A program made the position numbers and the translations under genes. The notes beneath the pieces were generated by a model. It saw only the letters and a list, made by a program, of their open reading frames with translations. It was not told the origin of the DNA and searched no databases. A stretch of DNA of 64,000 nt from an uncultured Paenibacillaceae bacterium (GTDB lineage Bacteria > Bacillota > Bacilli > Aneurinibacillales > Aneurinibacillaceae): positions 41,082-105,081 of the forward strand of contig CAMLDI010000010.1 of assembly GCA_946478845.1 (NCBI GenBank), in the 5' to 3' direction. This document shows positions 9,129 through 16,061 of the stretch, piece by piece. Position 1 is the first letter of the stretch. Every line of letters starts with the position of its first letter.

Positions 9129-9584
9129 ATGACATGGATTCATGAATGGACTTGGTGGATTGCAGGAATCATCCTGGTGGTCGCGGTCATCACCGATTTA
9201 AAAAAACGGATTATTCCCGATTGGTTGTTAGGAATGGGAGGGATTATTTTTCTCATATTGCACCTATTACATCCTCAGCATCTGGGGATGTACCTCTTGT
9301 CTGCTGTTGCTTTCTTTCTAGCATTATGGATACTCGCCATTTTTTCAAAAGGTGGGGTTGGCGGCGGAGATATTAAGCTTTTTTCCCTCCTTGGCCTGGG
9401 ATTGGGATGGGAACCTACCTTATGGATCTTTATTTTTTCCCATTTAATCGGTGGAGGATGGGTCCTCATCCTTTATGTATATAGGACATTACGAAAAAAA
9501 CATTCCATGGAAAAAGGGGATACTCTTCCCTTTGCACCTTTTATTTTAGCAGGGTTTATAATCACATTCTTTTTCTATGTCTAA
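9129..9584 (+). CDS. Prepilin peptidase (A24 family, TadV/CpaA-like)
   Basis: Membrane aspartyl protease that cleaves prepilin leader peptides. 151 residues with about five hydrophobic segments and both catalytic aspartates in context: D23 in ITDLKKRIIPD and D81 in GGVGGGDIKL. It is the short form without an N-methylation domain, as usual for TadV. ATG 9129 is 9 nt from AAGAAGAGG; GTG 9123 is the alternative. It closes the Tad operon; the toxin gene starts 18 bp later with its own strong ribosome site, so it may share the transcript. Confidence 0.9.
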   Translation: MTWIHEWTWWIAGIILVVAVITDLKKRIIPDWLLGMGGIIFLILHLLHPQHLGMYLLSAVAFFLALWILAIFSKGGVGGGDIKLFSLLGLGLGWEPTLWIFIFSHLIGGGWVLILYVYRTLRKKHSMEKGDTLPFAPFILAGFIITFFFYV

Positions 9585-9602
9585 CAAAAAGGAGGCGATA
9601 AA

Positions 9603-10889
9603 ATGAAGAAAAAGATGACTATTTTTACTTTTTTACTAGTTTTATTGTTGCAGGTAGGCCTATTTTCTGCACAAGCTGAAGTTTCCCTGCCTAATCCAAG
9701 TTTGCCAAATCCGTCTTTACCCAATACAAGCCTTCCCAATCCATCATTGCCAAATCCATCTCTCTCCGATTCGGATTTATCCAACCCATCTCTTCCTGGT
9801 ACTGATGCTGAGTCGTCAGAAAAAGGAAGCAATCCAGATGGTACTTCTGCCGATGAGGATAAAGGATGGATTGATAGTCTTACAGATTTTGTTCAATCCG
9901 TAGGGGATAAACTAGATAGCTTTACGCAAAACGCCATTGATACATTAGGGGATATAGGAAGTTCTATTCTGAACGGTTTAGCAGATGCAGGCCAATGGAT
10001 TGCGGACAATTGGGAGTTTACTGCTGCAGCTGTTGCAGGGATTGGTTTAACGATAGCGGGTATCTTCGTTGCACCTCTCCTACCTATTGGATTATCCATT
10101 TTAGCCGGCATGGCGATCTCTGGGGGCATTGGCTATTTCACTGGCTTACGGGGTGAAGATTTAACCAAAGAAATGGGCATCGGTGGGGCACTTGGTGCTA
10201 TTGGCGGGGGAGTCTTAGGAATAGTTGGAAAATTAGCTGGGACAGGCTTAAAAACTCTTGTAACTGGAAGTGCCTTAAGTGGAGCAATTACCAGTATGGC
10301 TGATGATACCTTACATAATCGGAAACCCAGTATACCAAAAGCAGTCATTGGAGCAGCCCTGGGTGTTGGATTAACCACCTTAATGTTGGGAGGCCAGGGA
10401 TTAGGATTAGCAAATAAATTAATGAATCCTGGGCAGGTTTCTAAACCATCTGTTAGTAGTCAGAAAGTGGATGTGCCGGATGGGACTGGAAAGGGTACTG
10501 GTACGGTAGTTGGTGAGGGAACGCCTAAGATTGGAAACAACGCATTAACCGTTTACGACCCTAAGTTTGCAGCGCAGCAGTTATTAAAAGACGGAAAGAT
10601 ACCTTTAGAATTCCTCCAAAAGATGGTTCCTAAAGATGCTGTTAATACTTTTAAACCATCGGCGACAATTACAGATGGATATAAATACAATTTTACAATT
10701 AATGGTACTAAAATTGAAATTAAATGGCATGCACCTGATGCAAATGCGGCGGCAAAATTTCCAGGAAGTAATTCAGGGAGTGGATGGACAGCCCAGATAA
10801 AAGTGGGTAATAAATTGCTTGGACAAGATGGTAAATTCTATAATAAACCGAGTAATATAACTCACATTCCTGTGGAGGGGATTAAATGA
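9603..10889 (+). CDS. Secreted polymorphic toxin with LPNPS repeats
   Basis: Predicted exported toxin, 428 residues. Order: Sec-type signal peptide (1-25, ends FSAQA), a run of pentapeptide repeats LPNPS/LPNTS (about 28-68), an acidic linker, a glycine-rich hydrophobic core with several helices (about 137-215 and 245-275), the linker motif VDVPDG near 290, and a variable C-terminal domain of ~134 residues. That domain (GYKYNF, EIKWHAPDANA, SGWTAQIK) resembles polymorphic toxin type 30 as I remember it; this needs a profile search. It follows the Tad prepilin peptidase by 18 bp and overlaps the immunity gene by 4 bp. The core recurs at 11628-12042 with another toxin domain, the hallmark of cassette exchange. 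Confidence 0.75.
   Translation: MKKKMTIFTFLLVLLLQVGLFSAQAEVSLPNPSLPNPSLPNTSLPNPSLPNPSLSDSDLSNPSLPGTDAESSEKGSNPDGTSADEDKGWIDSLTDFVQSVGDKLDSFTQNAIDTLGDIGSSILNGLADAGQWIADNWEFTAAAVAGIGLTIAGIFVAPLLPIGLSILAGMAISGGIGYFTGLRGEDLTKEMGIGGALGAIGGGVLGIVGKLAGTGLKTLVTGSALSGAITSMADDTLHNRKPSIPKAVIGAALGVGLTTLMLGGQGLGLANKLMNPGQVSKPSVSSQKVDVPDGTGKGTGTVVGEGTPKIGNNALTVYDPKFAAQQLLKDGKIPLEFLQKMVPKDAVNTFKPSATITDGYKYNFTINGTKIEIKWHAPDANAAAKFPGSNSGSGWTAQIKVGNKLLGQDGKFYNKPSNITHIPVEGIK
10073..10487 (+). repeat. Toxin core repeat, copy 1 (415 bp)
   Basis: Nearly identical to 11628-12042 at a fixed offset of 1555 bp. I saw no difference in roughly the first 245 bp and a handful of substitutions after that. It encodes the glycine-rich core up to VDVPDG; sequence identity stops where the toxin domains diverge. 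Confidence 0.95.
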
Positions 10890-11293
10890 TGTTAGAGTAT
10901 TATAGATCTTTACCTGATTATATGTCTGTTGATGAGTTGAAAAAGTTGTTTAGTAGTTTTTTAAGTGAAATCAGAACCACTAATTCTAACTTAGAGGAAT
11001 CTTTAGAATCTTTACTTGAATTAGCTGATAGACAATGGCACACCTATGAATTGTTAGATGAGGATGTAAAGAGAGAAATAGAAGAATGGCTTTTAAGTAT
11101 TATTGATTTTGATTCAGATGAAATTATTGAGTATCTAACATTGATTGTTGGTAGATTAGGTTTATCAAAGTTGTATGTTACTATTAAGAGTTCATTAACA
11201 AGCAATTTAAAAAAAGAGGTTAGACAGATAATTGAGGAGACAGTAAATGAAATAGATGGTCATGTAGAGGATCCATACTACGGAATGAGGTAA
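10886..11293 (+). CDS. Predicted immunity protein for the 9603-10889 toxin
   Basis: Unrecognised acidic 135-residue soluble protein, largely helical by composition (LEESLESLLELADRQWH, then leucine-rich stretches). The ATG overlaps the toxin stop codon, the classic toxin/immunity arrangement, so I infer it neutralises the toxin in the cytoplasm. No signal peptide or membrane segment. No known immunity family is recognised with certainty. Confidence 0.65.
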   Translation: MMLEYYRSLPDYMSVDELKKLFSSFLSEIRTTNSNLEESLESLLELADRQWHTYELLDEDVKREIEEWLLSIIDFDSDEIIEYLTLIVGRLGLSKLYVTIKSSLTSNLKKEVRQIIEETVNEIDGHVEDPYYGMR

Positions 11294-11413
11294 TGTATCA
11301 GTCATACAGTTTCGGCTGGTGTGACTTTCTTTTTTGCCCGTATACACATGGGATTTAAAGTGGTGTTTTCTAGTATGGGCGAGTCCATATATATTTTGAA
11401 AATACAGGAATAA

Positions 11414-11548
11414 ATTAGAAAGTTCCAGATACAGCTCAATCGAATAAAGGAATCAGATTTAGTAATAATAGATGATTTAATGTATATGGCAATAGACAAT
11501 CGTGAAGGAAATTTATTATTCTATCTTATAAATGATTTATATGAATGA
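11414..11548 (+). pseudogene. istB: Fragment of IS21-family istB (transposition helper ATPase)
   Basis: An in-frame stretch of ~44 codons reads SDLVIIDDLMYMAID and then NLLFYLINDLYE, which fits the Walker B region of IstB (typically LLIIDE then LFF.LI.KLYE). Both ends of the gene are missing, no Walker A is present and no istA lies nearby. The fragment's stop codon overlaps the ATG of the orphan toxin cassette at 11545. It is a scar of an IS21-type insertion. The 11294-11413 stretch before it holds nothing I recognise. Confidence 0.65.
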
Positions 11549-12423
11549 AGTTCAATTATTTAAAGATGAATAGGGAGATAATTGGGTGGATTGTGAATTA
11601 TATTGTCACATTTATAGGGCCGAAAGGACCTCTCCTACCTATTGGATTATCCATTTTAGCCGGCATGGCGATCTCTGGGGGCATTGGCTATTTCACTGGC
11701 TTACGGGGTGAAGATTTAACCAAAGAAATGGGCATCGGTGGGGCACTTGGTGCTATTGGCGGGGGAGTCTTAGGAATAGTTGGAAAATTAGCTGGGACAG
11801 GCTTAAAAACTCTTGTAACTGGAAGTGCCTTAAGTGGAGCAATTACCAGTATGGCTGATGATACCTTACATAATCGAAAGATCAGCATACCAAAAGCAGT
11901 CATTGGCGCAGCCCTGGGTGTTGGATTAACCGCCTTATTGGTGGGAGGCCAGGGATTAGGATTAGCAAATAAATTAATGAATCCTGGGCAAGTTTCCAAG
12001 CCATCTGTTAGTAGTCAGAAAGTGGATGTGCCCGATGGTACTACTTCAGCTACTGTGGGTGGTTTTAACTCTGATTTGCTTGATGAATTAGCAAAAAGTG
12101 GAGTCAAGTATAATCCAGACATTGTATCTATTACAAAAACGCCTGAAGGAAAGCTAGTGTGGTTGGAAAATGGAAATGCCAAAGCCGGTTTAGAACATAT
12201 TATGAACCATGCAGAAGAATTTGCAACTAAAGGAATTGCTAAAGAGGATATTCCTAATTTTATTATGAAGGCATTAGAAAGTGGGAAGGTAGTAGGGTAT
12301 CAAGGAAAAGGTACCGGAAGACCTATATATGAATTAGTATATAATGGTGTAAAACAACAGGTAGCAATCACCACTGGAAGTAATGGGTTTGTAGTTGGTG
12401 CTAATCCCGTATCTATACGATAA
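11545..12423 (+). CDS. Orphan toxin cassette lacking signal peptide and repeats
   Basis: 292-residue ORF made of a ~28-residue novel N-terminus, the same glycine-rich core as the upstream toxin up to VDVPDG (about residue 165), then a different C-terminal domain of ~127 residues (KLVWLENGNAKAGLEHIMNH, KVVGYQGKGTGRPIYELVY, NGFVVGANP). The latter looks like a BECR-fold ribonuclease toxin of the Barnase-EndoU-ColicinE5/D-RelE type, from memory. Without signal peptide or LPNPS repeats it is probably a silent cassette that can replace the expressed one by recombination through the core. The ATG at 11545 sits in an istB scar and may not be used. Its own immunity gene follows. Confidence 0.6.
   Translation: MKFNYLKMNREIIGWIVNYIVTFIGPKGPLLPIGLSILAGMAISGGIGYFTGLRGEDLTKEMGIGGALGAIGGGVLGIVGKLAGTGLKTLVTGSALSGAITSMADDTLHNRKISIPKAVIGAALGVGLTALLVGGQGLGLANKLMNPGQVSKPSVSSQKVDVPDGTTSATVGGFNSDLLDELAKSGVKYNPDIVSITKTPEGKLVWLENGNAKAGLEHIMNHAEEFATKGIAKEDIPNFIMKALESGKVVGYQGKGTGRPIYELVYNGVKQQVAITTGSNGFVVGANPVSIR
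11628..12042 (+). repeat. Toxin core repeat, copy 2 (415 bp)
   Basis: Second copy of the 10073-10487 repeat. The left junction lies directly behind GGGCCGAAAGGACC, a sequence close to the terminator hairpin at 14218-14237, suggesting that recombination joined the core to the tail of an older cassette. Confidence 0.95.
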
Positions 12424-12436
12424 GGAGTATTATAAA

Positions 12437-12745
12437 ATGCAGGTAATCAAATTACAATTAGAGTACAAGTGTTATCCTATGTGGATATACAATGAAAAAG
12501 GGTTATTAATTAATAATGATTTGGTAGATGAACTAGCAGATGATGAAGAAATAGATTCAATCTTAGTTAGTATTCAAGAAGAGTTTGATCGTTTGTATAT
12601 TGATGATGGAATAGATTTTAGATACAAAGGTTTTTCTGATGAAAAAGAAAAAGAAAGGTTTTTGGGAAAAGTAGAAAAAGCTTATATGATTATAAAAAAC
12701 AAAGTTAGTAACAAATATAAAGTTAAAAATTTAATTGTTGTATAA
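12437..12745 (+). CDS. Predicted immunity protein for the orphan toxin cassette
   Basis: 102-residue acidic soluble protein (DLVDELADDEEIDSILVSI, then a basic C-terminus). Not a family I recognise. ATG 12437 has AAGGAG 9 nt upstream; an in-frame ATG at 12395 lies inside the toxin ORF and is less likely. Position 13 bp behind the orphan toxin suggests an immunity role. Keeping an immunity gene for an unexpressed toxin would protect against sister cells that express it. Confidence 0.6.
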   Translation: MQVIKLQLEYKCYPMWIYNEKGLLINNDLVDELADDEEIDSILVSIQEEFDRLYIDDGIDFRYKGFSDEKEKERFLGKVEKAYMIIKNKVSNKYKVKNLIVV

Positions 12746-12884
12746 TCCATGAAACAATAGTTAGCAGTAATAAACAATTAACAAAAAAAATTAAAATTAA
12801 TATGATGGTAGAATTGATGCTAGACTAAAAAGTAGACACAGATTGTTATAATAAAAATATATAACAATGATGAGGTGTGTCTTG

Positions 12885-13178
12885 ATGTCAAAAGATAACG
12901 GAAAGCGGTACGATGAAACATTTAAAAAAGAAACGGTAAAGTATATTCTGGAGAATCATAAGCCAGTGGCACAGGTGGCTCGAGAAACTGGCGTAAATAT
13001 AAATACTTTACATGGCTGGATCAAGAAATATGGTCAGCAGACTGAAATGAAATCTGCACAAACGTTTTCTTCTCCTGAAGCTGAGTTAAGGGCATTACAA
13101 AAACAATTACGTGATTTAGAGGAGGAAAATGAAATCCTAAAAAAGGCGATGCACTACTTCGCGAAAAGCCCTCGCTAA
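12885..13178 (+). CDS. IS3-family transposase OrfA
   Basis: DNA-binding half of the IS3 transposase, 97 residues. HTH near the N-terminus (AQVARETGVNINTLHGWIKKYG) is followed by a leucine-zipper-like coiled coil (LRALQKQLRDLEEENEILKK) that mediates multimer formation. ATG 12885 has GATGAGGTG just upstream. At 13139-13145 the heptamer A-AAA-AAG would allow -1 frameshifting into orfB to give the OrfAB transposase; the -1 frame is open from there through 13217. Confidence 0.93.
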   Translation: MSKDNGKRYDETFKKETVKYILENHKPVAQVARETGVNINTLHGWIKKYGQQTEMKSAQTFSSPEAELRALQKQLRDLEEENEILKKAMHYFAKSPR

Positions 13179-13216
13179 AGTTCGAATTTATTCATCACCA
13201 TCGCTCCCAATACCGA

Positions 13217-14047
13217 GTGGAGAAGATGTGCAAAGTCCTGGGAGTTTCTAAAGGCGGTTATTTTAAATGGTTGAAACGGCCAAAGAGTGATCGAACAAAA
13301 AAGCATGAAGAGCTATCCCAAAAAATCTTACAAACTCATCTAGAATTCAAGCAGCGATATGGAAGTATAAAAATCACAAAAATCCTAAACAAGCGTGGAA
13401 TAAAGGTTAGCGAACGTACAGTTTCACGTATTATGACAAAAAATAATTGGAAGTCTTGTACGGTGAAAAAGTATAAAGCAACTACAAATTCCAAGCATCA
13501 ACACCCAGTAAGCGAAAATGTACTGAATCGACAATTTAAAGTAAGCAAGCCTAATCAAGCTTGGGTAACGGATATCACTTATATTCCTACCGATGAAGGA
13601 TGGCTTTATTTAGCCAGTGTAATGGATCTATATTCACGTAAAATTGTGGGATGGTCCATGGATAAAACGATGACGAAAGAGCTTGTAATCAACGCCTTAA
13701 AAATGGCTTACCATCGACAGAAGCCCGAAAAGGGGTTGATTCATCATTCGGATCGTGGGGTTCAGTACGCTTCCAGCGAATATCAGAAACTATTAAAACA
13801 ATATAAAATGAAAGGCAGTATGAGCCGTAAAGGAAACTGTTACGACAACGCTTGTATTGAATCCTTTCACGGAATTCTTAAACGTGAACTTGTTTATCAA
13901 ACAAAATTTAAAACAAGGCATGAAGCGAAAAAATCCCTCTTTGAATACATAGAGTTCTTTTATAATTCTAAGAGGATTCACTCAACGCTTAATTACCATA
14001 CACCTAATGAATTCGAGAAAATGTATAGTAAACAATCAGTGGCATAG
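13217..14047 (+). CDS. IS3-family transposase OrfB (DDE integrase core)
   Basis: Catalytic half of the transposase. HTH_21-type region near residues 20-80 and an rve integrase core with DITYIPTDEGWLYLASVMDL, HHSDRGVQYAS and NACIESFHGILKRE supplying the D, D and E residues. GTG 13217 is only the conventional start; the frame is open upstream to the frameshift site (reading FIHHHRSQYRVEKMC), so the functional product is the OrfAB fusion. No internal stop or deletion. Confidence 0.95.
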   Translation: MEKMCKVLGVSKGGYFKWLKRPKSDRTKKHEELSQKILQTHLEFKQRYGSIKITKILNKRGIKVSERTVSRIMTKNNWKSCTVKKYKATTNSKHQHPVSENVLNRQFKVSKPNQAWVTDITYIPTDEGWLYLASVMDLYSRKIVGWSMDKTMTKELVINALKMAYHRQKPEKGLIHHSDRGVQYASSEYQKLLKQYKMKGSMSRKGNCYDNACIESFHGILKRELVYQTKFKTRHEAKKSLFEYIEFFYNSKRIHSTLNYHTPNEFEKMYSKQSVA

Positions 14048-14217
14048 AAATTTCCTTTATAAAAAAGGTTAAAAATGGTTTTTCTTTTAATCTTTTTTAT
14101 AAAGGCCACCAAGCGTTAGCGCGGTAGAAAATCTGTGTCTACTTTCTTGACGTAGTATCAAATCTCTTATGGGGGAACTAAAACGGAAAAACAGTTAAAT
14201 TATCGTTATATTTTTAA

Positions 14218-14237
14218 GGGCCGAAAGGTCCTTTTTT
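14218..14237 (+). terminator. Short GAAA-tetraloop terminator in toxin locus
   Basis: GGGCC-GAAA-GGTCC (one G-T pair) followed by six T. It lies just past the IS element and probably once ended the orphan toxin/immunity transcript before the IS insertion. A related sequence is fused to the core repeat at 11618. Confidence 0.65.
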
Positions 14238-14258
14238 CACTTAGTTTGCTATGCATAG

Positions 14259-14630
14259 GTTTCTGGTACGGTTGCTGGTGGCAGGACCGGAAATCTTAAA
14301 AACTTACCTAGCATATTAGAACGTGTTAAAGAGATAAGATCTAAATTACTTAGTAAATTGAAAAAGTCAGGAAACTTTGGTTCCCCAGTATGGATGATAA
14401 CAAATTCTAGTTTTAAATATTTACCAGAAAGCGAGTTTGAAATTTTCACCACTAAAAATGGGGATATGCAGGTAACCTACAAAGAGCATAGTGTGATTTT
14501 GACCGGATATAGTAAGGAATATGTATACATTAATGACCCTTTAACTGAGGTGCCAAACAAAGCTGTTGATCGAAAAAAATTTGAAGAGGCTTGGATACAA
14601 ATGGGGAGCCAAGCTATCAGCGTAAAATAG
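14259..14630 (+). pseudogene. Third toxin cassette remnant fused to C39-like peptidase end
   Basis: An open frame without its own start reads SGTVAGGRTGNLKNLPSILE, the kind of linker that begins variable domains in polymorphic toxins, then SKLLSKLKKSGNFGS. From about 14388 it switches to PVWMITN, HSVILTGYSKEYVYINDPL and FEEAWIQMG, which fits the C-terminal half of a C39-like (Peptidase_C39_2) protein with the catalytic His (HSV) and Asp (NDP) but no Cys. Both parts are truncated. A TTG at 14358 could give 90 residues, but no ribosome site supports it. Probably a decayed cassette joined by deletion. Confidence 0.5.
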
Positions 14631-14724
14631 TAACTACCTTCTGGTTATTAAGGGAGATTTTCACCTTTTTTTCAGTTTTTCTTTATATTCTTAAGCTGTA
14701 TCTTTTTGAAGCAGGTGAAGAGAA

Positions 14725-15291
14725 ATGGAATTTTCAAATGTGATTGGGAGTTGGTTCTCTGTTTGGGATACCACCCGGGCCCTGGGATTAACTGCATATC
14801 TTTTGCTATTTGTCTCTGTTGTAGCTGGGCTACTCCAAAGTCTAAGAGCCATGCCTCCTCGTGCCCTTATCCATGCTTCTGTCCTCCACTCCTTTACTGG
14901 ATGGCTAGGGTTGTTATTTAGTATTACTCATGGACTGGTTTTGATTTATGACACCTATGTTGGTTACTCTTTTCTTGAAATTCTGGTCCCTTTTACTGCA
15001 AAGAAAGCCTCCTTTGAGATTGCCTTAGGCATTATTTCTTTCTATCTTATTTTTGCTCTTGTGCTATCTTCCGATTTATTAAGCCGTATCGGTATTAAAA
15101 GCTGGCGGGTTATGCACTTTCTCTCTTTTCCTGCTTTTTTATTTGCGTTGTACCATGGCGTTGCTATTGGTACAGACACAGCGATCCCGGAAATTAAACT
15201 GTTCTATGCTTTGACAGGTTCCATTGTTGCTTTCCTCATTGTTATCCGCATTTTGAAGAGAGCCGATACAAAAGCAGAGAGCAATTCATAA
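14725..15291 (+). CDS. Ferric-reductase-like heme membrane protein
   Basis: Six-helix membrane protein of the ferric reductase-like transmembrane domain type, 188 residues. Histidines suited to b-heme binding lie in helices: LIHASVLHSFTGW, SITHG, RVMHFLSF and LYHG. It has no FAD or NADPH domain, so it must hand electrons to or from a partner. The second heme-type protein follows 28 bp later, and both look like one unit. AGGTGAAGAG precedes the ATG. The substrate is unknown. Confidence 0.7.
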   Translation: MEFSNVIGSWFSVWDTTRALGLTAYLLLFVSVVAGLLQSLRAMPPRALIHASVLHSFTGWLGLLFSITHGLVLIYDTYVGYSFLEILVPFTAKKASFEIALGIISFYLIFALVLSSDLLSRIGIKSWRVMHFLSFPAFLFALYHGVAIGTDTAIPEIKLFYALTGSIVAFLIVIRILKRADTKAESNS

Positions 15292-15319
15292 AACGTTTAA
15301 AAATATGGAGGAGAGTTTC

Positions 15320-15976
15320 TTGAAAAAAAATGTTGGTGTCTTAATCCCAGCTATTTTAATTATTGCAGTGAGTGTATTTCTTACAGTTTTTTCCATAGTA
15401 AATATGCCAGATAAACCTGAACGGTTTCCAGGAGGAGAGGTTCAGGCAGCTAATGGTCAAATACTGCCTGCTGGAGAACGCCATCACCATGAAGAGAAGG
15501 AAAGGGCTTCAGGCATTTTTCAATTGCTTGGTTATTTGTCTATTGTTTCCGGGGCCGTCTGTTTTTATTGGTTTGTTTTAAAGAAAAAGCTGAAATCTTT
15601 TTCCCATACCATTAAAAAAGTGGGCAGAAAAGTATTTTCCATCCATACCTATTTCGGCTGGGTAGCATTGTTTTTAGGTACAGTACATGGTGTGTATTAT
15701 TTGTTGACGGACTTTGATAATCGAAGAACCATGACTGGGATTGTGGCGACAATCATTTTGCTTGTTTTATCCCTTTACGGCTTCTTTATTAAACGGGTAA
15801 AAAATAAATATATTCGCAAAATCCATTTAATCTTAAGTTTCTTATGGATTCCGATCTTATTGGTCCATGGGGGAGGCATTACCATGATGATGGTTTTTTT
15901 AACCCTCATTTCCCTTGGTTTGATTTGGATGATTGAAAAGGTGGCTAAAAATAAACAATTACCTAAAACTACTTAA
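15320..15976 (+). CDS. Heme-type membrane protein with histidine-rich external loop
   Basis: About 218 residues: one N-terminal helix, an external loop containing AGERHHHEEKE, then four or five helices. Histidine pairs in FSIHTYFGW/GTVHGVYY and IRKIHLIL/LLVHGGG suggest two b-type hemes. TTG 15320 is chosen because GGAGGAG lies 6 nt upstream; ATG 15305 overlaps that site and has none of its own. It probably forms a complex with the 14725 protein. The triple histidine may bind a metal; that is inference. A terminator follows at 15996-16035. Confidence 0.65.
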   Translation: MKKNVGVLIPAILIIAVSVFLTVFSIVNMPDKPERFPGGEVQAANGQILPAGERHHHEEKERASGIFQLLGYLSIVSGAVCFYWFVLKKKLKSFSHTIKKVGRKVFSIHTYFGWVALFLGTVHGVYYLLTDFDNRRTMTGIVATIILLVLSLYGFFIKRVKNKYIRKIHLILSFLWIPILLVHGGGITMMMVFLTLISLGLIWMIEKVAKNKQLPKTT

Positions 15977-15995
15977 AAATTAAATTTACTGGATG

Positions 15996-16035
15996 AAAAA
16001 AAGCCCTTTTCGAGATATTAAGAAAAGGGCTTTTT
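15996..16035 (+). terminator. Strong bidirectional-looking terminator
   Basis: A stem of about 12 bp (AAAGCCCTTTTC/GAAAAGGGCTTT) with flanking A and T tracts. It follows the heme-protein pair and lies inside the upstream extension of the next reading frame, which argues that the next gene really starts at 16062. Confidence 0.85.
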
Positions 16036-16061
16036 ACTTTGTACATAAGGATGAGAAAAGG

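Larger units (their letters stand above)
12815..14160 (+). mobile_element. Intact IS3-family insertion sequence (1346 bp)
   Basis: Terminal inverted repeats of ~30 bp (12815-12844 and 14130-14160 complement) both end in AAGTAGACACAGATT and begin TGAT. A 3-bp AAT duplication flanks the element (12812-12814 and 14161-14163). Inside are orfA and orfB in a -1 relation with an A-AAA-AAG slippery heptamer at 13139-13145. All parts look intact, so it may be active. It is inserted after the second immunity gene, between two toxin cassettes. Confidence 0.93.

Noticed and set aside
9684..9810. LPNTS units as sortase sorting signals
   Set aside because: They lie at the N-terminus, are repeated and have no following hydrophobic helix and basic tail.
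11302..11413. Small gene between the first immunity gene and the istB scar
   Set aside because: Only short frames without ribosome sites are present on either strand.
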